Assembly: GCA_045601325.1 (NCBI GenBank)
Contig: JAZRZI010000027.1
Span: 1 to 7,944 of the forward strand
Source: JAZRZI01 sp045601325
GTDB lineage: Bacteria; Bacillota_I; Bacilli_A; RFN20; CAG-826
Direction of reading: 5' to 3'
Length of the DNA: 7,944 nucleotides
Below are positions 1 through 7,651 of the stretch, in pieces (the first letter of the stretch is position 1; every line of letters begins with the position of its first letter). The notes beneath the pieces were generated by a model that saw only the letters and a list, made by a program, of their open reading frames with translations, made no database searches and had not been told where the DNA came from. The position numbers and the translations under genes were made by a program.

Positions 1-37
1 ATTATTACAATCTCTCGGCTACATAGTATCTCGATAA
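1..37 (+). CDS. Possible C-terminal end of a gene entering from the left (partial)
   Basis: One forward frame is open from the window edge and ends with TAA at 35-37. It reads LLQSLGYIVSR before the stop, which looks like an ordinary soluble-protein C-terminus. A rho-independent-type terminator in the same direction follows 47 bp later, which is where the end of a rightward gene would be expected. The gene would converge on the transporter gene. The fragment is far too short to identify, and an open frame of this length can occur by chance. The same codons appear in the inverted copy at 7906-7944. Confidence 0.3.
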   Translation, partial: LLQSLGYIVSR

Positions 38-83
38 AGAATTTGCTTTAGCAACAAGAGCTAATTCTCAAATATTTAGTTTT

Positions 84-106
84 GCTCATTCGTGAGCTGT
101 TTTTTT
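84..106 (+). terminator. Rho-independent terminator-like hairpin (left arm)
   Basis: The hairpin is GCTCA (84-88), loop TTCG (89-92), TGAGC (93-97), then TG and seven T (100-106). The stem is short, but the tetraloop plus T-run is the classic intrinsic terminator layout. It works only for transcripts moving rightward, because the other strand has no T-run after the hairpin. It would end a gene lying to the left of the window and does not serve the minus-strand operon. Confidence 0.6.
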
Positions 107-126
107 CGTTGCCGCATATCACGGCT

Positions 127-729
127 TTATTTCCACACTTCCACCTTTTCATATGGATTATATTTTGGTTTGGCCTTGCCAACTGCTAGCGATATGGTAG
201 GAATAACCACACACGCTGATATAACTTCAATCAATGTGTTTAGACATAATATTGCAGAAATAACAGCTTTGAAATTATCTCCAAACACTTCCTTAGAAGC
301 AAAAAGCCAAAGCGTCAATAATACAATTGCGGTATGAAACAAAGTCATAAACGCAGTTGTAATAATATAAATCACGCTTCTTAAACCAACATTAGGTATT
401 TTCTTTTCGACTTGATATAACAAGCCACCCACTAGTCCAAGTAGTATTCTAGGCACCACTGAAATTAATGGGTTTACAAATATTGGATCAGTAACAGCGG
501 TTGGGAAGCATGCGGCTTTGAATAAACACCATAAGCCAAAAGAAGTTCCTGCTACTAAACCAATCTTCCAGCCAAATAGCATTCCAGCTAGAAGAACAAC
601 AATGTGAAGTGTTGTGATTTGCACTGGACCAACGGTTATATAACCCGTATATGGGACAAATGTCATAACACCTATGATGGCAAAAAATATTGCAGAGATA
701 GCCATTTCCGAGATTCTTTTATTTCTCAT
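127..729 (-). CDS. ECF transporter S component, probably pantothenate-specific
   Basis: This is a 200-residue, very hydrophobic protein with about six membrane segments (roughly residues 8-26, 37-53, 55-72, 86-106, 115-143 and 156-184). The tail is short, polar and probably cytoplasmic. This matches the size and layout of substrate-binding S components of energy-coupling factor transporters, which capture a vitamin and dock on a shared EcfA/EcfA'/EcfT module; that module is not in the window. The small-residue stretch near the N-terminus (MAISAIFF) resembles the helix-1 AxxxA docking motif of S components. The segment ITTLHIVVLLAGMLFGWK followed by a glycine-rich helix is typical of this superfamily. 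The start codon overlaps coaX by 11 nt and has GAGG six bases upstream inside coaX. Coupling to pantothenate kinase suggests a PanT-like role, but the sequence itself does not fix the substrate. Confidence 0.8.
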   Translation of the reverse strand: MRNKRISEMAISAIFFAIIGVMTFVPYTGYITVGPVQITTLHIVVLLAGMLFGWKIGLVAGTSFGLWCLFKAACFPTAVTDPIFVNPLISVVPRILLGLVGGLLYQVEKKIPNVGLRSVIYIITTAFMTLFHTAIVLLTLWLFASKEVFGDNFKAVISAILCLNTLIEVISACVVIPTISLAVGKAKPKYNPYEKVEVWK

Positions 730-1498
730 GTTTGGCCTCGTTTTTCTTTAGTAAGATGTTTAATCCTACAAGGTTCAAATCATTTTCTAAAATGTATTCT
801 TCACCTAATAAAGGCTTTAATCTATCTGCGCCACCACCAGTTAAAACCTTTTTGCATTTATAGCCTAATGATTCCTCTAATCTCTTCACTAAACCTTTAA
901 TCATATCCGTATGTCCATAAACAATACCAGCGGTCATCGCATCGATTGTGTTTTTGGCCATGATAGTCTTAGGTGTTTCTAAAGAAATAGTTGGAAGCAG
1001 GCTTGCTTTGCTTGATAAGCTTTTAGCACTAAGAGAAATACCAGGAGTTATTAAGCATGCAGAGAAAGCACCATTCTTATCCAATAAAAGAAGTTTACTT
1101 GCTGTGCCTAAATCAACAATGATAGTTGGATAACCAACAATCTCTTTAGTGGCTACTAAATCGGCAATCAAGTCATTACCAATTTCGTTTGGATTATCAA
1201 CTTTGATTGATAGTCCGGTTTTTATTCCCGGAGTGATAGTTAAAATATTTTTCTTAAAGATGCTTTTGAATGCATCCAATAGAGAATTATTTAATTCTGG
1301 CACTACGGAAGAATAAATAATGTTGTTAGTTTTACTAACATCAATGTGACGATAGTTAAACTGTTGATTAATTAGAAAACGATATTCGTCTTCTGTTTTA
1401 GTTGTATCGGTTGTGATTGATAAACGTTCGATTAATGAATCATTTTCAAATACACCGATAACTGTTGTGGTATTTCCCACATCAATGCAAATATTCAT
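719..1498 (-). CDS. coaX: Type III pantothenate kinase (CoaX)
   Basis: The protein phosphorylates pantothenate with ATP to 4'-phosphopantothenate, the first step of CoA synthesis, in the cytoplasm. It is 259 residues, the usual family length. The ASKHA-fold landmarks occur in order: DVGNT phosphate loop (6-10), IGND (106-109) at the place of the family GADR motif with the catalytic-type Asp kept (D109), DLGTAS (129-134) matching the DFGTAT motif, TPGISLS (151-157) matching the APG segment, DAMTAGIVYGH (186-196), and TGGGAD (220-225). The Arg of GADR is replaced by Leu. A strong AAGGAGGT site lies 3 nt upstream of the ATG, so the start is secure. It is separated from leuS by 56 nt and overlaps the transporter gene, suggesting joint uptake and trapping of pantothenate. 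Type III kinases are generally not feedback-inhibited by CoA (family knowledge). Confidence 0.93.
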   Translation of the reverse strand: MNICIDVGNTTTVIGVFENDSLIERLSITTDTTKTEDEYRFLINQQFNYRHIDVSKTNNIIYSSVVPELNNSLLDAFKSIFKKNILTITPGIKTGLSIKVDNPNEIGNDLIADLVATKEIVGYPTIIVDLGTASKLLLLDKNGAFSACLITPGISLSAKSLSSKASLLPTISLETPKTIMAKNTIDAMTAGIVYGHTDMIKGLVKRLEESLGYKCKKVLTGGGADRLKPLLGEEYILENDLNLVGLNILLKKNEAKHEK

Positions 1499-1501
1499 AA
1501 T

Positions 1502-1509
1502 ACCTCCTT
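1502..1509 (-). promoter_or_regulatory. Strong ribosome binding site of coaX
   Basis: AAGGAGGT lies directly before the coaX ATG with a short spacer. It is the best Shine-Dalgarno match in the window and sits in the only sizeable gap of the operon (1499-1554). That gap also contains a small CTCAC-TAT-GTGAG hairpin (1518-1530) without a T-run. I see no convincing promoter in it. Confidence 0.85.
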
Positions 1510-1554
1510 GCTACAATCTCACTATGTGAGTATCGTGCGATGAATATTTATTTA

Positions 1555-3951
1555 TTAAATAGCAACGATGTTAACGATCTTGTTTTTAACAACGATTACT
1601 TTTTTAATCTCCTTACCTTCGATATTTCTAATAACACCTTCTTGTTGGAAAGCAATTTCTTTTACTTTTTCATCATCTAAATCTTTTTCAACTTCAATGG
1701 TTGCTCTTGGCTTACCATTCACGGAAACACCCATCTTAATTGTGTTGCACACTAATTTAGCTGGATCATATGTTGGCCAAGATTCAAAAGCAATTGTATC
1801 TTTGTGGCCGAGAAGTTCCCACATCTCTTCACCAATATGAGGAGTAATACATGAAATCATCTTCACAAAGCTTTCCGCCATATATCTAGGAAGTTTATTC
1901 ACTTTATACACTTCATTAACGAAAATCATCATTTGGCTAATTGCAGTGTTAAAGGCAAGATTATCAAAGTCTTCACTAACTTTTTTCACAGTTTGGTTAT
2001 AAACCAAATCAAGTTCAGGAACTTCCTCACCAACTAAAATGTTATTTTCGATAATCATTCTATAAACTCTTTCGATAAATTTATGAGCGCCTTCCACACC
2101 TTGATTACTCCAAGGTTTGCTGGCTTCAAGTGGCCCCATAAACATTTCATATAATCTAAGAGTGTCAGCGCCATATTGTTTAACAATATCGCTTGGGTTG
2201 ATAACGAATTCAGGGAAACGTTTTCCCATCTTAATACCATTTGAACCTAAAATCATTCCTTGGTGGACTAATTTCTTAAATGGTTCGTCGAATGAAATAT
2301 AGCCTTTCTTGTATAAGAATTTTGTCCAAATACGAGAATAGATTAAGTGGCCAACTGCGTGTTCTGGACCACCAATATATAAATCAACTGGAAGCCAATG
2401 ATCAGCAAGTTTCTTATCACAAAATGTATCGTTGTTTTTTGGATCAACATATCTTAAGAAATACCAAGAAGAACCCGCACTACCAGGCATTGTAGAAGTT
2501 TCTCTAACACCCTTTTTGCCATCGATAGTAACATTCTTCCATTCATTAGCATTCTCTAATGGAGCTTTGCCATTATGACCTTTATAATCATCCAAAACAG
2601 GAAGTGTTAAAGGTAATTCTTTATCATCTAAAGGAAGAATGGAGCCATCTTCCATATGCACAACTGGAACAGGTTCGCCCCAGTATCTTTGTCTAGCAAA
2701 AATCCATTCTCTGAATTTATAATTTACTTTCTTTTGTCCGATACCTTTTTGACCTAAATAATCGAGCATAGTTTTTATAGCGTCACTTTTATTCATTCCA
2801 TCAAGGAAACCAGAGTTGATATGTAAACCATCGCCTTCATATGCTTCTTTGGAAATGTCTCCACCTTCTAATACTTGGATGATATTGATTCCAAACTTCT
2901 TTGCAAAAGCGTAGTCTCTACTATCGTGAGCAGGAACTGCCATAATAGCGCCAGTACCATAACTAGCTAAAACATAATCGGAAATATAAATAGGAATTTG
3001 TTTGCCGTTAATAGGATTAATCGCATACGCCCCTGTAAAACAACCTGTCTTTTCCTTATTTAGAGAAGTTCTTTCTAATTCACTCTTTTTACCCGCTTCT
3101 TCAATATAAGCTTTAATATCCGCTAATTGTTCTTTGCTAGCAATCTTAAGAACTAAATCATGTTCAGGGGAAAGAACACAATAAGTTGCACCATATAAAG
3201 TATCACAACGGGTTGTGAAAACAGTAAATTTATATTCGCTATTAGCGACTTGGAAATCTACTAATGCACCTTCACTTCTTCCAATCCAGTTACGTTGAAT
3301 TTCTTTTGTGGATTCAGGCCAATCAATTCTATTCAAACCTTCAAGAAGTTCTTCGCCAAACTTAGCTTGGTCAATAACCCATTGTTTTAAATTCTTTCTA
3401 ACAACTGGATAACCACCACGTTCTGATTTGCCATCGACAATTTCATCATTTGATAAAACTGTGCCTAATTCTTCACACCAGTTAACTGGCATATCGACGT
3501 ATTTTGCATATCCCTCTAAGAATAGTTCTTTGAAAATCCATTGTGTCCATTTATAGAAACTTGGATTGCTAGTAAGAATGACTCTATCCCAATCATAATC
3601 AAAGCCCAACTCTTTTAATTGGGTTGAAAATGTTTTGATATTTTCTTGCGTAAATGTCTCAGGATGATTACCAGTCTGAATAGCGTATTGCTCTGCTGGA
3701 AGTCCAAATGAGTCATAGCCCGTTGGGTGGAGCACGTTGTAACCTTCCATTCTCTTTTTACGGCAAACAATATCAGTTGCAGTGTATCCTTCAGGATGAC
3801 CAGCGTGTAAACCAACACCACTAGGATATGGAAACATATCTAATGCATAGAATTTTGGTTTAGAAAAATCCCAAACATCAGTTTTAAATGTCTTATTATC
3901 GTCCCAATATTTTTGCCATTTCTTTTCAACTTTTATGTGATCAAAACTCAT
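1555..3951 (-). CDS. leuS: Leucyl-tRNA synthetase
   Basis: This class I synthetase charges tRNA-Leu with leucine. It is complete at 798 residues, the usual length for Bacillota-type LeuRS. HAGH (49-52) is the HIGH signature. The CP1 editing domain follows NWIGRSEGA (221-229), with the threonine-rich TTRCDTLYGATY (246-257) and AVPAHDSRDYAF (338-349), which carries the universally kept Asp of the hydrolytic site, so proofreading should be intact. The catalytic domain resumes at about 411 (REWIFARQRYWGEP, 414-427), and the anticodon-binding and C-terminal parts extend from about 650 to 798. The second ATP signature reads KMGKR (574-578) instead of KMSKS. The gene starts 10 nt after glgA, with GAGGT overlapping the glgA stop. 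This leaves no room for the T-box leader often found before leuS in Bacillota, so it is probably expressed as part of the upstream operon. Confidence 0.98.
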   Translation of the reverse strand: MSFDHIKVEKKWQKYWDDNKTFKTDVWDFSKPKFYALDMFPYPSGVGLHAGHPEGYTATDIVCRKKRMEGYNVLHPTGYDSFGLPAEQYAIQTGNHPETFTQENIKTFSTQLKELGFDYDWDRVILTSNPSFYKWTQWIFKELFLEGYAKYVDMPVNWCEELGTVLSNDEIVDGKSERGGYPVVRKNLKQWVIDQAKFGEELLEGLNRIDWPESTKEIQRNWIGRSEGALVDFQVANSEYKFTVFTTRCDTLYGATYCVLSPEHDLVLKIASKEQLADIKAYIEEAGKKSELERTSLNKEKTGCFTGAYAINPINGKQIPIYISDYVLASYGTGAIMAVPAHDSRDYAFAKKFGINIIQVLEGGDISKEAYEGDGLHINSGFLDGMNKSDAIKTMLDYLGQKGIGQKKVNYKFREWIFARQRYWGEPVPVVHMEDGSILPLDDKELPLTLPVLDDYKGHNGKAPLENANEWKNVTIDGKKGVRETSTMPGSAGSSWYFLRYVDPKNNDTFCDKKLADHWLPVDLYIGGPEHAVGHLIYSRIWTKFLYKKGYISFDEPFKKLVHQGMILGSNGIKMGKRFPEFVINPSDIVKQYGADTLRLYEMFMGPLEASKPWSNQGVEGAHKFIERVYRMIIENNILVGEEVPELDLVYNQTVKKVSEDFDNLAFNTAISQMMIFVNEVYKVNKLPRYMAESFVKMISCITPHIGEEMWELLGHKDTIAFESWPTYDPAKLVCNTIKMGVSVNGKPRATIEVEKDLDDEKVKEIAFQQEGVIRNIEGKEIKKVIVVKNKIVNIVAI

Positions 3952-3958
3952 AATTTTT

Positions 3959-3963
3959 ACCTC
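3959..3963 (-). promoter_or_regulatory. Ribosome binding site of leuS overlapping the glgA stop
   Basis: GAGGT is placed 7 nt before the leuS ATG, and its GA is shared with the TGA stop codon of glgA. The placement suggests that ribosomes finishing glgA could help initiate leuS. Confidence 0.6.
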
Positions 3964-5398
3964 ACTTATTCGTCAATACTTTGTATATATCTAAATACTG
4001 ATTAGCACTTTTAAGCCAAGTGTTATCAGTCTTTAATGCGTTTTTCATAAGTTTCTTTCTGATAGATAAATCATGCCACAAGTCAAAGGCCCACAAACAT
4101 GTTCTAACCATCTCATCACAAGAGAAACTATCAAATCCAAAACCGTTAGCGGTTTCTATATTAGTGCCATCATAGTTAATAACAGAATCTTTTAATCCAC
4201 CAGTTCTTCTCACAACTGGAAGAGCACCGTATCTTTGTGCAATCATTTGTCCTAAACCACAAGGTTCAAATAATGATGGCATTAAGAAAAAGTCAGTGCT
4301 CGCATATACCTTATGAGCAAGCGCGTCATTGTAGCCGATATAAACCGCTACATTCTTTGGATATCTTCTATGAAGATTTTCCATAGCGGATTCATAACGT
4401 CCTTCACCACTGCCAAGTAAGATTATATTTGCACCTTTAGAGGCCAATGCTTCACAAGCTGCAAAAACTAAGTCCATACCTTTTTGCCATGTAACTCTAG
4501 ATACTAATGAGAAACAAGGTTGACCATAATCAATTATGCCTAGCTCTTTGAATAACTCTCTTTTTATTTCTATCTTATTTCTAAAGAAAGTTAATGCGTT
4601 ATATGGAGCAATTAATAATGGATCATGAGCAGGATCAAATTCCCGATAATCAATGCCATTTAATATGCCAGAGAAATCATATTCCCTAATCTTAAGAACA
4701 GAATCTAAGCCCATGCCACCTTCAGGAGTTAATAGTTCCTCGTGATGTGTAGGTGATACTGTAGTAATTTTATCGACGTATTCTATTCCAGCTTTTAAAG
4801 TTGAAATGCCATCTTTGAAACGAACTTTTCCGTTAAAGAATACATCATCTGATAAATTATAGAAGTTTCCTAAGAAATATTTATCCATGCAACCTTGGAA
4901 GGCTGGATTATGGATAGTTAAAACACACTTTGTGTATTTAAACTTTTCTTTTATTTGGTTATCTTCTCTTAATAAACAAGGAAGCATTCCTGGATGCCAA
5001 TCATGGATATGAATGATATCAGGTGTTTCTTCTAAGCTATTCAAAAATAACTTAGTGGCCATAGTAAAGAAAGCAAATCTTTCCATGTCATCACCTTCAC
5101 CATAAATAGCGTTTCTTTCAAAATATTGTTCAGACGCGATTAGATAATAAGTCACTCCATCAGTTACTGTTTTATATATCTTAGCGACGTTAACACGCCA
5201 GGACATTTGGACGGGGATTTCTGTCACAAAAGAAACTTCAGGATTAATTTTTTCTCTAATTTGTTTATAGAAAGGAATGATGATGGAGACTGTTTGCCCT
5301 TTTAAAACTAATTCTTTAGAAAGAGAGTAAGTAACATCAGCAAGTCCACCTGTTTTAACAAAAGGTCTTGCTTCTCCTGCTACCATTACAATATTCAT
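3962..5398 (-). CDS. glgA: Glycogen synthase (ADP-glucose type, GT5)
   Basis: GlgA transfers glucose from ADP-glucose to the non-reducing end of an alpha-1,4-glucan. It is 478 residues, the normal bacterial length, with the GT-B double Rossmann layout. The N-terminal domain begins MNIVMVAGEARPFVKTGGLA, where KTGGL (15-19) is the ADP-glucose-binding loop. Further landmarks are HIHDWHPG (130-137), ILNGIDYREFDP (245-256), the inter-domain SRVTWQKG (300-307) with Arg and Lys of the nucleotide-sugar site, and PSLFEPCGLGQM (374-385) followed by VVRRTGGL (395-402). The ATG shares one base with the glgD stop (TAATG), a translational-coupling arrangement, and AAGGAG (5409-5414) lies upstream. It ends in TGA, the only TGA stop among the six genes. 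Confidence 0.97.
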   Translation of the reverse strand: MNIVMVAGEARPFVKTGGLADVTYSLSKELVLKGQTVSIIIPFYKQIREKINPEVSFVTEIPVQMSWRVNVAKIYKTVTDGVTYYLIASEQYFERNAIYGEGDDMERFAFFTMATKLFLNSLEETPDIIHIHDWHPGMLPCLLREDNQIKEKFKYTKCVLTIHNPAFQGCMDKYFLGNFYNLSDDVFFNGKVRFKDGISTLKAGIEYVDKITTVSPTHHEELLTPEGGMGLDSVLKIREYDFSGILNGIDYREFDPAHDPLLIAPYNALTFFRNKIEIKRELFKELGIIDYGQPCFSLVSRVTWQKGMDLVFAACEALASKGANIILLGSGEGRYESAMENLHRRYPKNVAVYIGYNDALAHKVYASTDFFLMPSLFEPCGLGQMIAQRYGALPVVRRTGGLKDSVINYDGTNIETANGFGFDSFSCDEMVRTCLWAFDLWHDLSIRKKLMKNALKTDNTWLKSANQYLDIYKVLTNK

Positions 5399-6519
5399 TA
5401 AATCTTTGCTCCTTGAGAAATATAAAGGATTTCTGTTGGCTTACCGTTAACTTCCTTTTCTTCAGAAATCACAGCAAACTTATCCGCTAAAACATCTTTG
5501 ATGTGAACGTTATCGCCCACTCTAGCTTGTGTAAATACAATGGAATTTTCCACTACCGCGCCTTTTTCAATGATAACAGAACGGGAAATAATAGAATTCT
5601 TCACAGTACCCTTAATAATGGAACCATTAGCAATAAAACTATTTGTAACTTTAGCATCAGGCCCATATAAAGATGGTTGTGTATTATGTGTAGTTGTGTA
5701 AATCGGCCAATTGTCTAAGAATAATTTAGAACGATTGGAATAGTTCAATAACTCAAAGCTATGTCTAACATAGTCTTGTAAAGATAACATTGGAACAACA
5801 TAACCATCAAACTTATATGAATTGAGTTTGATAATTTGTCCATCACAACAATATCTCACCATTCTTCTTAAAGAATATGAATTAGAAACTTCTTTAGTCA
5901 TCTTAACGATTCCATTAAATGCTTTCCTATTAAATACAAATACTTCAAGAGAAATATCTGCCTCATCTTTATTACCTGAGAAAGGAATAATTGTTTTAAC
6001 TAAGCCAGTCTTTTCATCAATTTTAACTTCATCGCAATTTTGATAGTCTAATACCGCACATGTAGCGTGTGTATACGCAACTGTGACATCCGCGCCTGAC
6101 GTTTCGTGAGCGCTTATTAAAGGACGATAATCAAATGACATTAAGAAGAATGCAGGAGCAACAATAACGTAGTCACTTTCAACTTCTTTAAAGTTTCTTT
6201 CATAATTTAAGATGTTATTAACATCGGTGTTGAATTTAGGGTTGCTTAAGCCCTTTTCATTCATATAAACCTTTTGGAAACCAGTTTTAGTGTTATTAAT
6301 CCACGCTAAACCATTTCTTAAATGAGATTGGATAGAACGAAGATTATCTTTTACTAAAATAGCCACTCTATCAATTTTTGAGTTTGAGAAGTTAGAAAGA
6401 GCAAAGTCCATCAAAGCATAACGACCTAAGAATGTCACAGCGCCTAATGGGTGTGATTCAGTTAATAAACCTAAACGTGGTTCATCGTGCAAATTTAAAA
6501 TACCAAGTACGGATTTCAT
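5398..6519 (-). CDS. glgD: GlgD, non-catalytic ADP-glucose pyrophosphorylase subunit
   Basis: GlgD partners GlgC in the glucose-1-phosphate adenylyltransferase of many Bacillota, where it acts as a modulator rather than as the catalyst. With the start chosen here it has 373 residues, close to GlgC and to the family norm. The N-terminal nucleotidyltransferase fold is recognisable (LGRYALMDFALSNFSNSKID, 31-50). However, the GGKGTRL phosphate loop of GlgC is replaced by NLHDEPRLG (9-17), and the catalytic SGDH is replaced by APAF (121-124). The C-terminal part (about 285-345) is a left-handed beta-helix-like hexapeptide region (for example SFIANGSIIKGTVKNSIISR). A longer reading frame starts at 6555 inside glgC, but the AAGGAGGG site nine bases before the ATG at 6519 selects the shorter protein. 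The gap after glgC is 1 nt. Confidence 0.94.
   Translation of the reverse strand: MKSVLGILNLHDEPRLGLLTESHPLGAVTFLGRYALMDFALSNFSNSKIDRVAILVKDNLRSIQSHLRNGLAWINNTKTGFQKVYMNEKGLSNPKFNTDVNNILNYERNFKEVESDYVIVAPAFFLMSFDYRPLISAHETSGADVTVAYTHATCAVLDYQNCDEVKIDEKTGLVKTIIPFSGNKDEADISLEVFVFNRKAFNGIVKMTKEVSNSYSLRRMVRYCCDGQIIKLNSYKFDGYVVPMLSLQDYVRHSFELLNYSNRSKLFLDNWPIYTTTHNTQPSLYGPDAKVTNSFIANGSIIKGTVKNSIISRSVIIEKGAVVENSIVFTQARVGDNVHIKDVLADKFAVISEEKEVNGKPTEILYISQGAKI
5409..5414 (-). promoter_or_regulatory. Ribosome binding site of glgA inside glgD
   Basis: AAGGAG lies within the last codons of glgD, 10 nt before the glgA ATG, next to the TAATG stop/start overlap. It supports this start and tight co-expression of the two genes. 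Confidence 0.7.
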
Positions 6520-6520
6520 A

Positions 6521-7651
6521 TTACTTGCCCTCCTTAGCAACAAGAACAATCTCATCGCTATTTATGTTAATTTCGCTATTAGCTTCAATTTCGGCATCAG
6601 GACCAATGATAGCGTTATTGACCTTAGCACCTTTACCTATATGTGCACCCGCCATAATAACGCAGCGCGTACATATCGCGTCCTCTTCAATCAACACTTC
6701 GTTGCTAACAACGCATGAGTCAACATCACCCAAGATAATTGCGCCTTGGTTAGCAATTGAACGTTTAATAGAACCCAATTTGCCAACATATAGAGGAACA
6801 GAAAATGTATCTTCTGTGTAAAGTCTTGTGGAACTATCGCCATCATATAAATCTAACTCGCGACCATCTAAAGCAATATCCATGTTTGCTTGGTGAAGAG
6901 AAGTTAATGTTCCAACATCCCTCCAATAGCCTTTAAATCTATAAGCTTGTAACTTTAGACCACTATTAAGCATATTAGGAATGATGTTCTTGCCAAAGTC
7001 ATGTTCGGTATCTTTAGCAATTTTGTCTGCTATTAAGTACTCACGTAAAACGTTCCATGTGAACACATATATGCCCATGCTTGCGAGATTGCTTTTTGGA
7101 TGTGCTGGTTTTTCTTGGAATTCAGTAACTCTATCAGTTGAATCAACCGCCATAATACCAAATCTTGAAGCTTCTTTAGGATCAACTTCAATAACGGAAA
7201 TAGTTGCATCAGCGCCTGACTTGATATGCAAATCAATCATATCGTTGTATTTTGTTTTATAAATGTGATCGCCAGAAAGAATTAAAACATAATCTGCTTT
7301 GGCGTTATCGATAAACTCAATGTTTTGGGTGATTGCATCAGCAGTGCCACTATACCAACTAGCACCTTCTTCTGTTTGTCTTGGTGCGATTGAAGTTAAT
7401 AATGAGTGAACACCATTAAGACCCCATTTTTCACCATTTCCAACATAACGGTCTAAATTAGTAGATTCATATTGTGTTAGAACACCAACTGTATCAATTC
7501 CGCTATTAGCACAGTTACTTAATGGAAAATCGATAATTCTATATTTCGCTGCAAAGCTAACTGCAGGTTTTGCTGTTTTCTTAGTAAGAAGCTCTAAACG
7601 AGTGCCCTTACCACCTGCAAGAATCATTGCGACAACTTTGTTATTTTTCAT
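6521..7651 (-). CDS. glgC: Glucose-1-phosphate adenylyltransferase, catalytic subunit
   Basis: GlgC makes ADP-glucose and pyrophosphate from glucose-1-phosphate and ATP, the committed step of bacterial glycogen synthesis. It is 376 residues, typical for Bacillota. The GGKGTRL loop (13-19), KPAV (28-31), the IDFPLSNC segment (40-47), GTADA (102-106), SGDHIY (126-131) with the catalytic Asp at 128, EKP (180-182) with the sugar-phosphate-binding Lys, and GYWRDVGT (241-248) are all present. The C-terminal beta-helix repeats run from about 295 to 360. It is the first gene of the minus-strand operon and has GGGGG nine bases before the ATG, a less canonical Shine-Dalgarno than in the downstream genes. 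No other glycogen genes (glgB, glgP) are in the window. Confidence 0.97.
   Translation of the reverse strand: MKNNKVVAMILAGGKGTRLELLTKKTAKPAVSFAAKYRIIDFPLSNCANSGIDTVGVLTQYESTNLDRYVGNGEKWGLNGVHSLLTSIAPRQTEEGASWYSGTADAITQNIEFIDNAKADYVLILSGDHIYKTKYNDMIDLHIKSGADATISVIEVDPKEASRFGIMAVDSTDRVTEFQEKPAHPKSNLASMGIYVFTWNVLREYLIADKIAKDTEHDFGKNIIPNMLNSGLKLQAYRFKGYWRDVGTLTSLHQANMDIALDGRELDLYDGDSSTRLYTEDTFSVPLYVGKLGSIKRSIANQGAIILGDVDSCVVSNEVLIEEDAICTRCVIMAGAHIGKGAKVNNAIIGPDAEIEANSEININSDEIVLVAKEGK
6528..6535 (-). promoter_or_regulatory. Ribosome binding site that fixes the glgD start
   Basis: AAGGAGGG lies inside the last codons of glgC, nine bases before ATG 6519-6517. It has ideal spacing for the 373-residue GlgD and argues against the 12-residue N-terminal extension that an ATG at 6555 would give. 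Confidence 0.85.

Larger units (their letters stand above)
1..140. repeat. Left arm of a ~140-bp terminal inverted repeat
   Basis: This stretch is the reverse complement of 7804-7942. Reading both arms base by base, the only difference is a run of seven T here (100-106) against six A in the other arm. The arm covers the last 14 bases of the transporter gene (codons for V-W-K and the stop, plus part of a Glu codon), a 4-bp GCCG/CGGC hairpin (111-125), a terminator-like hairpin (84-106), and further structured AT-rich sequence including AGAATT paired with AATTCT (39-68). The match stops inside codon 197 of the transporter gene, so the repeat edge does not coincide with a gene boundary. This is unlike a modular RNA gene or an insertion sequence. 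It may be an assembly or amplification fold-back, or a true inverted repeat. Confidence 0.95.

Noticed and set aside
604..900. Forward-strand open frames across the window (for example 604-900, 6432-6821, 1568-1840)
   Set aside because: They lie antisense to well-identified genes, lack recognisable motifs and have no convincing ribosome binding sites.
1518..1530. CTCAC-TAT-GTGAG hairpin between leuS and coaX as a terminator
   Set aside because: The stem is only 5 bp and neither strand has a T-run after it; it is more likely incidental.
2055..2240. Minus-strand frames inside leuS and glgC (2055-2240, 3615-3821, 7033-7236)
   Set aside because: They are out-of-frame shadows of conserved coding sequence.
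6520..6555. Twelve-residue N-terminal extension of GlgD from an ATG at 6555
   Set aside because: It would overlap glgC by 35 nt and reads as an Arg/Leu-rich stretch unlike the family, whereas a near-perfect AAGGAGG precedes the ATG at 6519.
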